Assembly (NCBI GenBank): GCA_001566295.1
Contig: KQ964245.1
Location: forward strand, 1,431,524-1,495,523
Origin: Microdochium bolleyi
Taxonomy: Eukaryota > Ascomycota > Sordariomycetes > Xylariales > Microdochiaceae
Direction: 5' to 3'
Length of the DNA: 64,000 nucleotides
Position numbers and translations under genes: made by a program
Notes under the pieces: generated by a model
Told to the model about the DNA's origin: nothing
What the model saw: only the letters and a program-made list of their open reading frames with translations
Databases searched by the model: none
In this document: piece after piece, positions 1 to 10,298 of the stretch
How positions within the stretch are numbered: position 1 is the first letter of the stretch
Layout of the letters: each line of letters begins with the position of its first letter

Positions 1-357
1 CTGCCTCGGCTCTCTGGCACCGCAGCCCGCTCAAAGCCAGTCCTCCGCAAGGTTCGGCCGCCGCCCTCAGACGCCGCCCTCCGCCTCTGGAGCACAGCTG
101 CGCCAGCACCAGCACCTTGGCATCAGCATCTCCAGAGCCCGGTCTCGCGTCCTCTGCATTGCTAGTTGTGACGTGCCGGATCCTCTTTTACACCACACTG
201 GCCTGTCCTGTCCCGCCCACCGGACCGTCCTCCTCCAGAAGTCCACGAGCTGCCAACAATGGTCACGAGCACCCGAGTCAGCACCGGCTATCTCTCCTCC
301 CACCACGTCGCCCTGGCCCAGAGCCTCCGGCCGTCCTCCTAGAACCTCTCTGCAGAC
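1..357. other. upstream region of the first gene
   Basis: C- and T-rich sequence resembling a promoter and 5' leader for the gene that follows. No convincing coding potential is visible; the short open frames here lack codon bias and conserved motifs. Confidence 0.4.
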
Positions 358-3300
358 ATGCAGGCCATTCCGAGCGTGAGTAGACCAGGCATCTTCTTTT
401 CACCTCTTCAGTTGTGGTTCTCTTTGGCCGGCCATCAGGAACCAACAATGCTTGCTGGTGGTGTCTGGCTCGTCATGGGCCTTTTGCAGGGCGGACATAT
501 GGGACCGTTGCTGTGCTCGATCGGGCAGGCCCCACGAACCCGGCTGCCGCTGAAACCACACCAAATCTGCAAAGGTTAAGCCTTTGCCATCGTCCATCAC
601 CTACATCCCCTCGACAGTCCCTTGCACTGTCCACTCTGTCTATCTTTTGGAATTGTTCTTGTCGCCAGCCCATGGCTTCTGCGTCTAGACCCCCATACTG
701 ACCAGACCTGCTTGCTCCAGCTGATTGGAAGCGGCACTGCAGTCGCTGCAGCGACTACCGGCTTTGCTTTCGGGCAATTTGCTGACGGTCAGATTGCGGA
801 CGCGGAATCGCCAAAGAGGAGGTCGTTTCCCGTCCCCAACTTCGCTAGCCGGCCAGAGTCCATAACGAAGACTGGTAACAAGCATACTGCTTCGCCATAT
901 GTTGTAGAAAGCAGACCCCCTTCGTCGCCAACTGTGCTCGTGCAGCAACAGTCGTCAACGTCCTCCGTCAACCCCTCCCCTCCACAACCACGCCAGTCCT
1001 CCGACGCTCGGCTCACCCCTCCACGGTCTTCCAGTCGCCGTCCCCCGACAACAGGCTCGAGGCTGCTTGGAGAAAACGGCCACGCTGAGCCCCGGGACTC
1101 CCTCTCGTCGAACGGCTCGTGGCTGCGTCGTCTTCCACTGCGCCCATTATCCCAGCACGGCAGTCTACGCTCCAGCGTCGGCCAGGACACAAACTCGATA
1201 GCGTTCTCGTACGCCTCCGGTGCACCCATTCTCGCCAGCTCCAGAAACCAGGCTGTAATACTACCGCCGAACAAGCTTGTGAAGAGGGCCTCTGCTGCCA
1301 ACAGCGCAGACCCAATCGCGGCTGCACAGCTTGGGTACAAGCCCCAGCTGACATTGCGAAGACCAGCAACAAGTCACCAGCGATCGGCAACACTACAGCA
1401 GCAGATCGACGTTGAGGCGCTTTCCGCATCACTCAACAGCACGTCATTCGACGCCCAGACGAAATCACGGGCGCAAACCTTGGCAGACACACAACGTGAT
1501 CCTGTCAGTGGCGCCTCGAGCGCGGAGCCCTCTTGGAAGTCATTCTGGCACATTCGGATCGGACGACAGATCGCAAAGGCCTCCACATTCCGCCCGGCAG
1601 AAGGCAGCGGACAAGGTGGGGTCAAACGAATTTGTCTCGAAGAGCATACGCCATCATATGTATACCTGGTGAAGCCAAGGAAGGTGATGATGGTTGCCGA
1701 GCAGAGCAGTCTGCCGGACGACACGAGAGAGTCCCCACCTACTGATGCCAGCCCGCTGGCATCCAACAAGTCGAGTGTCTCCCCTGATAGGACCCCGTCC
1801 AAAGCTCCTCGACGCTCCAGCTCCCTCAACTTCTCGTCACCGACGAGTTGGATTTCCAAAACTGGCAGCATCCGGCGACGGAAGCGTGGAGACGCGGCAA
1901 CTGGGGCAAAGAGAACTGTATCAGGCCCAATGGAGTCAGGGCAGCCGTCTTCGCCGCTGAAGGAGGAGCCTGCTGGAAACTCTCCTGTTCTTGGAAGGCA
2001 GCCCAGTCGCGCCGAAGCCGACCTCACTGCCATATTCAGGCCTCCGGGAAGCCGTCAAAGCTCGAGTTCTCCCATGCCACCAAAATCTCGCAATTCCAGC
2101 CTGCTCGAAGATGGCGCTCCGACCTTGGCAGAGAGCCCAATGCAGGCTGACGTCTCGATTGCGACGACGAGCCCGTCCATGCGGATAGACTCGCGCGGTT
2201 CCCAGACTCGCTCCAATGATCGTGCCTCGACTGTTGCTAGTTCCGAATACAACCGAGGCTTCACATCAGGTGAAGATGATGATACCGACATCAAGACAGA
2301 CACTCCCTTCGACTCCATCCGTACGATGGCCTCAAGCCGCAGGAAGACGGGCGACACGACTCTAGACTCTCTTTTTGACGAGTCACCACCTGGCTCAGCT
2401 GGATTCGCAAGTAGGACGAAACGACTGTCGATCCAGGAGATTCTTGGCTTTTCATACGACGAAAAGGATAGGATTGTAGAGGAAGACGAGAGCATCTCCA
2501 CACCCGTCCGCGCAAAGCACGACACAAACCAATATACTGCAGGGGCTGACCGTACGGCCGACAACATATTCGATGGTTCGAACCGAGATTTCCGGGTTTC
2601 CTTTGATGATGACGATGATCTGGCATGGGCAGAAGAGGATGAGATGCACTTGTACAATAATCTCTCTCCTCCAAGCTCAACGAACTCCAGACGCGCGAGC
2701 CCGAGCCTGCGAATGGCTCTTTCCGCAATCAATGGAAATTCTCTCGCGGACAACAACACCGTGAACACGGGGGAGCGTCCCAGGAGCAATGTCTTCGACT
2801 GGGTCGAACAGCCAGCGCACGAGAAGCAAACTGACGAGACTCAAACACGCCGACCGAAGACAGCGTATGGAAAGAAGGATCGAGATATGAGGGGAGGTCG
2901 TTCTGCTAGTCGGAAAGGTCCTACCGCCGCCCACATCCGAAGTCAGAGCGTACCTGTCGTTCAAGACCCGGCCGAAACGATGAAGCCGACCCCCAGGTTC
3001 GGCACGTGGGGCCTCGGCAGCAAGAATGTTAGTGAAGACTGGGATGAGGACTTCGAGTTCGAGGAGCCCATTCCGGAAGACCCCGCAGAGCTTATTACAC
3101 AGCCGAACCGCCTTTCTATGGTGGTCCCGCCGTCGATCCAAGCGACACAGCACACTCTCAAGACGCATTCGGGGCAAATCCGAGAGCTCTCGCTTCTGGT
3201 GAACGACCTGAAGCGTCTCTGCCGCCTAGGTCGCGGTATGCACCTGATTGAAGGCGTGTCGAAACCGCTGTGGCTGGAGGCGGAGGACGTCATCGCTTTA

Positions 3301-4020
3301 GCTTCACCTGACGAGGACGAACCAGATGATGCTGACAGCGCAATCAAGACGCGGGAAGCCAGCCATGAAACCCAGAAAGTGCTCTCTAATGACGAACGAT
3401 TCACTGCTCAAGGCTTTGATGGCACCTCCCTCGAAACTTCCGAACACGTTGCCGACAATAAATCTAAGTCAGAGGTTCGCCATGAGACTCGTCCATCAGG
3501 ACGCCGGAGATCAGTCTTCTCGCCTGAGGACGACATCTTTGGCACATGGGATCATCTGGCTGAATCGGGCTCTCGCCCCAGAACACCAGAGAATCGGGCC
3601 TCTATCCAGAAACCCTCGACTGCTACTAAAGCAGTCATCGAAGCCATGCGTTCCAGGACGAAGCGTGCAGACCTGCAAGCCCAGGCAGCAACCGACCACG
3701 AGCTGAGCACACGACTCAACTTCGACACAAACAGCTTGAGGGACCTCGTTAAGAGGGCAAGTGAGCTGCGTGACGCACTGTCCGATATGGTCCGCACAAG
3801 AGACTGCATCACGCAAAGCCCAGCCCGGACGCCGAGACGCAGTGACAGACCGGATGGCAGTCCTGCATTTACCCGCGTATTTGACGAGCCAACAACTACG
3901 CCATCGCGCAGGCCGCCACTACCTCAGAGCAGCACCACATCTTCGTTCAACGGGAGCTCGCTGAGCACATCTCCGACCACCGGACTCAGCCAGCGATTAC
4001 ACATGATGACTGTAGGCTAG
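358..4020 (+). CDS. serine-rich conserved fungal protein of unknown function
   Basis: A frame of about 1,090 to 1,120 codons, open from about 622 to the TAG at 4018-4020. The best upstream ATG is at 358 (Met-Gln-Ala-Ile-Pro-Ser), followed directly by a strong GTGAGT donor at 376. Two splicing schemes keep the frame. One is a single intron from 376 to 720. The other uses two introns, 376-489 and 575-742. The exact N-terminus is therefore unsettled. Most of the protein is low-complexity Ser/Pro/Arg/Thr and probably disordered. Two parts look ordered. An acidic stretch near 3037-3075 (Trp-Asp-Glu-Asp-Phe-Glu-Phe) leads into a helix-rich block coded at about 3120-3310. A second helical block lies at 3700-3800. 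A role in cell-cycle or septation signalling crossed my mind because of the acidic Trp-Asp motif, but I cannot support it. It converges on CPC1 downstream. Confidence 0.65.
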
Positions 4021-5526
4021 AACGAGCTGCATCAGTCAGCTTGGCAAACAGGGGGGAGTTTATGATTGCATGGGGTAATCGGCTGTTCTACCACTCCCTT
4101 TCAATTTGCGGAATGGGCTTTTTTGTTTTATTGCATAGCGAATGGGCATGGTTTCTCCCTATCTGTCTCAACCAGGACACAAAAGGTGGCAGTTTTTATT
4201 GTAATAGATGCTTATGGGCGAGCAGTTCATGAGCAATGCGGGCGGCCTGGGTATGGTCATGCATCATCACATGCTATTGCATTCATTCATTCCTCGGGAG
4301 ACCACGCAGGTGCGTGTCGTCACTTGGTGTATTTGGATACACGTGTACAAACATTGGGGGTTCATGTTGCATCACTGACAGCTGGGGCAAGGAGAAGCAT
4401 GTGTGTTGAGTCAATAGAGGTAGATCGATCGCTTTGGGAGCCAAAGCATTGCCATCATGGTCAACAAGCAGTTTTTGTCCCATCACACCGAGATCCATTT
4501 CGCACTTTGGGGACCATGCGCCACCCTCACTCCCCGGGATGTGTTACTGCGCGACATGTGCTTGTCTTTTCGCGCCTTGCGGTTGGAGCTCCACGACGAG
4601 CTCGCAGCGCTCTGTGTCCGTCGACGCTTGCTCCTTGGAACCTGTTCACTTTCCGCCAGTATCATTGCCGAGACAAAAGTACTGCATGCCGCCGCCCTGC
4701 CGTGCTTGGACGACACCTTACTACCAGGAAGATACGCAGCGGCAATGCATGGAACGATGGCGTAGAGAGGAACGCACCAATATGTGGTCATCTTGCTTGT
4801 GTCGTCTTGGGTCGCGCGCGGTGTGCCCTAGCAATAAGCACCTGAATGACAAGCCAAGGCCAAAGTCAAGTTCAAGCCATGATGACCGAAGAGGTGCGAA
4901 TGAGGGTTGGTATTCTACCGCACGCGTAGTCAGTGGGTGATGAGTGAGTGGCCCGAAGCAAATGAAGACCTTATTTTTGGACATGAGACAACCAACCTTG
5001 GGCCGGATAACGCCAAGAGCCGATCTGGACAATCGGCAGGTTACAGGTGCGGGTGGACGTCATGGATGTCATGGAGAAAATTGGGGTAGCAAAGAGAACA
5101 GTCACGTTTTGTTCGGGCATAGCGAAGTCCGGATGTTGCAAGGGGACATTGTCAAGACAACTGAGTGAAATGAAATTGGTACGTCAATTCATCTAGGAAA
5201 CGGTAACAGAAACTTTTTAATCTCAACCATACTGCGAGCATCATCGTGCCGCCAGGGAGCCCAGTCCAAACCAAGGGAAAAAATCGCGCGCACTAAGCCA
5301 ACGGTGAAGGCAAAAGCGCACGGCAAATATGATAACAAGGACGAATAGTGCGAAGGGTATAAATCCTCGACAAGTGGCGTCATAGTCAAGGGCGCCGATA
5401 GCACTTGACTGGTACCACAGTCTCCTCTGATGTATAATGATGAGGTGGCTGGCCTCACGAGTGAGACCGCCCCTCCAGTTCTGGCAAGCAAGCGACACAA
5501 CTGAGAAGGAAACAACATGAAACAAA
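4021..5526. other. intergenic region between convergent genes
   Basis: Holds the 3' ends of the serine-rich gene (+) and CPC1 (-). No conserved coding frame, tRNA or repeat is visible. A 259-codon open frame at 4066-4845 has neither fungal codon bias nor a recognizable domain. Confidence 0.5.
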
Positions 5527-6921
5527 TCAAGCTCCGCGGGACAGAGCTATCCTCTTCCAGTGGTCACGCTCTTCTTCGAGCTTCGCGATCTTGTCCTCTA
5601 GATCCTCCAGCTTCTGAGCTTTACGCTCCCGAGACTTGCGGGCGGCAAGGGTGTTGCGAGCACGCTTCATCGCTGTGTTATCCGAGGGATCGTCAACAAC
5701 GATGGGAGGAAGAGGCTTGTCTCGGCGACGGGAGTTGACACCAGAGACAGACGAGTGGCGGCCGTGGCCGGTCGAAGTGGGCGAGGTACCCGACTTGCGA
5801 CGAGGTTGCGCGGCAGGCTCGAGGTCAAGGTTCTGCACAAGAGGAGACTGGTCGATGGCGGCGAGGGCCTCGGTGATGGTGTTGTCCTGAGGGAACAGGG
5901 GGAACCAAGCATCGCCGGAGCCGGCGCTCAGATCGAAGTCGGTGTGGCCAAAGTTGGGAGACACATCGAAGTTGTCAAAGTCAGGAGACCCGTTGTACAG
6001 AGAGGGCGAAGTCAAGTTGGTGAAGGCCGTAGAGTTGGGTGCAGACGGAAGCTCACGGACAAACAGATCCTGGGGGGAGACTGTGCCCATGTTGGTCGAG
6101 CTCGCGGACGAGCTGCCAGCCATGTCGTAGCCCGAAGCAGCAGGAGACGGGTAGGCCGCGGTGGGGATACCACCGGTGAAGGCCGCCATGTCTTCAAGAG
6201 TGAGAGCGTCTGGAAAAGAGGTCAAGAGTGAGCAGGAGCGATCACGCTGGTCAGCGGGTGGAGAGAGCATACCGTTGAGATCCATGGCTCGGGAAGTGGC
6301 GCTCTGGTGGAACAAGGGAACAGGGGGTCTCTGGGGCTTGTTCTGCTGCTGTTGGTTCTGGGCCGGAGAGTGATACCGATTGGTGAATGCCGGAGAGGAC
6401 GTCTGGTGACCAGTGGCCTGGATGATCTGGGCGACTCGCTGGTTCTGGAGGGCGGGAGACGAGGCTTCAGAGTCGACCTGGGCGTTTGAGGAGTGACGTC
6501 TGCTGATGTTGTTTAGGGTGTTGTTTGGAGATCCAAAGACTGCTGCGGAGGCAGGAGACGAGTGGGATCGATTAGCGCTGGACCGCTGGGGCTGGTCGAA
6601 CAAGACAAAGTCCTGCTGTGGGAAGTCGCTGTCGTTGTTGCTGCGCGCGGGTTGTGCCGGCAGGCTCAGAGAACTGGAGGGAAGCCATGGTGACTGTTGG
6701 GAATCCGTGGTGAAGACTGGGAGGTCTTGCGGGGGAATGGTTGCGGAGTGGAGAGAACGGTTGCGGGCGCTCGAGAGTGCAGATTGCAAGTTCAGTTCGA
6801 CCTGGGGAGGAAGAGCTGAGGGGGGTTGAGTGGGGATTGTGTTGTTAATGGTTGGAGACTGAATGTTGGCGGTTTGGCCGTTGACGAGGGGGGAGCGCGG
6901 GGCGGGGGCTGCTTAACGCAT
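5527..6921 (-). CDS. cpc1: cross-pathway control bZIP transcription factor CPC1/CpcA (GCN4 family)
   Basis: General amino-acid control activator. It acts in the nucleus on promoters with TGACTCA sites when amino acids are short. The last 60 or so residues are diagnostic: Pro-Leu-Pro-Pro-Ile-Val-Val-Asp-Asp-Pro, then the basic region with Asn-Thr-Leu-Ala-Ala-Arg-Lys-Ser-Arg, then a short leucine zipper ending Arg-Gly-Ala. The upstream half is a Ser/Gln/Asn-rich activation region. I place introns at 6210-6272 (63 bases, GTATGC...CCAG) and 6816-6917 (102 bases, GTTAAG...CTCAG). The first coding exon is then only ATG plus one base (6918-6921), and the protein has 409 residues starting Met-Pro-Leu-Pro-Pro-Gln-Val-Glu-Leu-Asn. 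This start is inferred: the main frame has no internal ATG before about residue 160, and an in-frame stop lies just beyond 6921. The leader carries upstream ORFs, as expected for translational control in this family. Confidence 0.93.
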
Positions 6922-7033
6922 CTTGAGTGATGTCGTTGTGTTCTTGTGATGTGTGTTCTGGATGCCTTGGGGATGAGGAAGAGAGAGGAGAGGGAGAGGA
7001 GGTTGTGGAGGGCGGGGGGCGCAAGGCAGACAT
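6845..7033 (-). promoter_or_regulatory. candidate uORF2 of cpc1, overlapping the main start
   Basis: ATG at 7031-7033 opens a 62-codon frame ending at 6845 if unspliced. It runs out of frame across the predicted cpc1 ATG at 6919-6921. If the 6816-6917 intron is removed, the frame reads still further into the main coding region. It is rich in Ser and Pro and unlikely to encode a conserved peptide. GCN4-family mRNAs are known to be controlled by uORFs. Whether this ATG lies inside the transcript is inferred. Confidence 0.5.
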
Positions 7034-7149
7034 AAAGTAATTTTCTCAGGCAGCAACCCGTGGCCGGCTCTGGCTGTCGAGGGCTGGTGGTGGCCCCGGG
7101 GTTGCTTGACGGCTCGCAGTGGCCGGGGCGCACACGCACACGCACACAG

Positions 7150-7215
7150 TCAGCCCCTGCCAGGCCCTGCCAGGCCCTGTGCGCGCAGTCGCAGCGCAAG
7201 CAAGCCCTGGAGCAT
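7150..7215 (-). promoter_or_regulatory. candidate uORF1 of cpc1, 21 codons
   Basis: ATG at 7213-7215, then 20 sense codons and TGA at 7150-7152. It lies 116 bases before the uORF2 start and about 230 bases before the end of the leader. Neurospora cpc-1 is known to have a short first uORF of about 20 codons, so size and order fit. The transcription start is not known from sequence alone. Confidence 0.45.
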
Positions 7216-7411
7216 GGCCCGGCGGCCAATCACGTCTCTGCATCGCTAGTGCAGTGGGCACGCGCGCCGCCGCGGTGGGAGGCAGTGGGGCGCAGCCGGC
7301 AGTGCCCCCGGCGCTGTCCAGGTAGCGGCATAACGGGCGAGGACGGGCGAGGACGGGCTGTCCTCAGTTGGGCGTGCAGCGGCTGTTAGCACGCGACCGC
7401 GGCGGCAGGTG

Positions 7412-7418
7412 TGACTCA
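7412..7418. promoter_or_regulatory. TGACTCA, CPC1/Gcn4 consensus site
   Basis: A perfect seven-base site about 490 bases upstream of the predicted cpc1 start. The family binds this sequence, and cpc-1 autoregulation is known in Neurospora. The same heptamer occurs elsewhere in the window (for example near 8911 and 27551), so chance is possible. Confidence 0.4.
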
Positions 7419-7550
7419 TACTTGCTCAAGTGCTCGGAACTGCGACGTGCAGGACGCCCCACAGCGACACCCCTGGCGCAACCCGCCTCGCCTGTGCACT
7501 CCCAAGGGCGCATGCCGTCCCCGCCGTGTTGACACTGTTGCTCTCCTGTC

Positions 7551-7614
7551 GCATCGCATCGCATCGCATCGCGTCGCAATTGCCATTGCCGTTGGCATTG
7601 CCATTGCGATTGAC
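7551..7614. repeat. GCATC pentamer microsatellite and degenerate hexamer run
   Basis: Four perfect GCATC units at 7551-7570 run into a degenerate GCGTC unit, followed by imperfect ATTGCC/GTTGGC hexamers. It lies in the cpc1 upstream region with no evident function. Confidence 0.7.
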
Positions 7615-10298
7615 GTTCTTGCCCTGCGCAATGCTCTCTCCCGATTGTGCACAACACCACGGCAAGACTGCCCTCACTCCTGGCCCAGAAGTCCATGTCA
7701 CAGTCGGACCCGAGTCTATCAACCATTGCGCCCTACCAGCGGACCCGCCGGCTTGTCAAAAGAGCGCGCCAAGCAAACGTGGGAGAGCGGGCTCCCAGCG
7801 GATTCCATTACTGAAGTTGTGGGCTTGCCTGGCGCCGCTTCTGCTGGGAGTGCGAATTCCCGCGAGGGCACGGCTCGACGGCTCCCTGGCTGCTGCAATC
7901 CACCGGCGACGCTGCCTGCGCCCCCACAGCTGCTCATTGGCCCGCCGTGCCGGCGAGCTGCTTTGGGATAGCGGCACGCCGCTCCGGCCCCAGCGCCGCT
8001 GCAATCTGGACGCCGCAGTCGAGTTCCGCCGCCCGGAGTTGGATCTCGTCTTGACTCCGATGTCGAGCGGACATGTTCGTCGTTGCTCTAGTTAATTACG
8101 CAGTGTGTTTCTTCCCCCATGGTGTATGGTCTTTAAGATTAGAGGAAGATGTGTTGGATGACGAACAATTATCCTACAACATGTGGCCCCGGTGCTCACG
8201 GCGGCCATATCATTGACAAACTCCGCCTGTCGGGTGCCGGCGAAGTTTACTTTGAGTGTCCTCACACGTGTTTCGCTAAACTCTACCAAGTCGACCTCGC
8301 CAGTCTCCACACGCTCTCTCAGTCCGCCCGCGACTTGTTGCATTTGTCAGCCTTCGACGCTTGCTCGATGTCAGGTGCAAGCCAGGCTGACGGGCAGTTC
8401 CCTCCACGGACAGACGGCCACGGGTACACGATCCAGGGCCGTGTGCAGCAACAGCAACGTTCCCATGCATGGTCATCCGTGAGGCTGCACGTCTTGTTGC
8501 CGGAGTGGTCGGCGCTGTGTCCACAGATGTGCGCGGCGTACAGCCAAGAACGGGCGTGGTGGCTTTTACGAGCTTTCGTGTGACATCCCCTGACAGCAGG
8601 TCCCCGGCCATGGAGTTTGGCACAACTTCACAGCCATGTCCTTCTACCTATGCCTGAACAGCCACAGTGTTCCAGCGCCGGCGGAGAGCTGCGCCTGCAA
8701 GACGAGACCGCCTGCAGTACGACCTCCGTTGACGTACATCAGGGCCCATCGATGTGGGCTCCCCGTCACCGTCGTCGCGAGCAAATCAGATGGCTCAATT
8801 GGGTCGTCTGCTTCTCGTTTTCTTTCTCGTGTTACCGATCGGGGGGGCGTCAAATGCTGTCTCGATTGTTTGATGTCGTCGGCAGGGGTTCCTGCAATTG
8901 AGTTTCGTGACTCACACAATGCTTGCAGGTTTGCGGAGTGCTTGAGCACATTCCCCAGCCTCTGACGGCGTATATCCCTGTCTCCCCTGTGGCCGCAATT
9001 GTCTCACAGATTGTTCCGAATGAGAAGTGCAAGACCTCCACTGCGGAGAGAGAGAGCCTTGCGCACATCTGCGCTCTTCCTTTGGGTTGTCGTTTAGAAG
9101 CGGGAGTCCATCCACAGGAAACCCAGGTACTCGGAAAGACCGTGTACACGGCCTAGGCATACAAGGTGGCATGCAGAGCTGAAGTTGTCTGTTGCTCAGG
9201 GCAATATCCTGATTGAATGCTGTCTAGACAGGCCTCTGACACGACTGTTGATGTTGTCCACCATGACTGTAGAAGCTGCGTGATCATGATGGTCGCACAA
9301 GACATACACGTGTCACAAAATAGTATGGAATGCAATCTGTGTCAACGTGCCCCTTTGGAAGGAAGGGATGATGCAAAGCATTCAATGCCACCCGGGTAGC
9401 TATGCCAGATCCATGCGACGAGAGGCAGAGTGGTGTAGAGTCACGAAAGCGAGGCATCGAAAGTGTTCCTTTCCAGGAGCCCACGGTCCAGCGTAGCCGA
9501 AATCCTTCAGTATTCCTGGGTGCAGGCTCGAGGTTTTACAACTGCAATAATGAGGAGGTACTCATCCGAGTGTGTCATTGAGGCACGTTAAGGAACCCAA
9601 GTCATTCGCCAAGAATACATTCGTTGCAGGAAACTCGCTCGCAAGCCTACCTTACGTAACTTATGAAGACATCTCAAAGCTGACTGTGGAGCAAACAGCA
9701 ACCAGCTGTCTAGGGACAAGAGCGACAGACCTAGCACACGCCTCAAGCTTGCCGCGATACCATTCCGAGAGTTCCAGTCTGCCGCCTTCTTGAAAGACTA
9801 GAGGAAGCTGGGGGCGGCAATACAGGTTCCAGGGCGAAGCGACTGTTGGACGGGACTTCTCGAGGACGGCGGCTAGAGATCCAGTCACGGTCGAGCTCCT
9901 CTGGCAGGGGTTTCTGGGTCCATATTGGGCCCAACGGATTCGTCTCGCGGGGAGGAGGGTCAGATGCTGTTGGAAGGGATACCATCTCCGTGGATGTTGA
10001 TGGAGGTGTCGCCTGGATTGGTGACGGTGAGAATGGAGGTTGGTCAGTATCTGAAGAAGACCCAAAGAGTGGGAAGCGAGCATAAAAAAAGACGTCCGTG
10101 AACTGATGTTCGTCGCGCCTTCCGTAGAATACACGAAAGTGAAAGCGTCACATACTTGGTTCGAAGCCGTTAGTCAGGCAGCCTTGTGCGATGACGGCTA
10201 TTTCAAGGTGTGCACTTCAGCAGCGCTAGTAGCTTCTGAAGAGTTGTCAATTGAACAAAACCCGACGGTCAGTCGGGCAGTACTGGCTGCCACTCTGA

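Larger units (their letters stand above)
7034..10298. other. divergent intergenic region between cpc1 and the Whi2-like gene
   Basis: About 3.3 kb with no supported gene besides the upstream ORFs and site listed separately. It contains a short (GCATC)4 tract at 7551-7570, followed by an imperfect ATTGCC-type hexamer run to about 7614. Open frames of up to 221 codons here lack conserved motifs. The cpc1 promoter occupies the left end and the Whi2-like promoter the right. Confidence 0.45.

Noticed and set aside
4066..4845. 259-codon open frame (+) in the first intergenic region
   Set aside because: No conserved motif, no start context and unusual composition. It lies in the expected 3' flanks of two convergent genes.
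7411..8095. Overlapping open frames of 186 and 221 codons (+) between cpc1 and the Whi2-like gene
   Set aside because: Cys/Arg/Pro-rich translations typical of random GC-rich DNA. Two frames overlap without a conserved feature.
9661..10134. 157-codon frame (-) opposite a Gly/Ser-rich + frame at 9846-10085
   Set aside because: Neither strand shows a domain or a plausible splice pattern.
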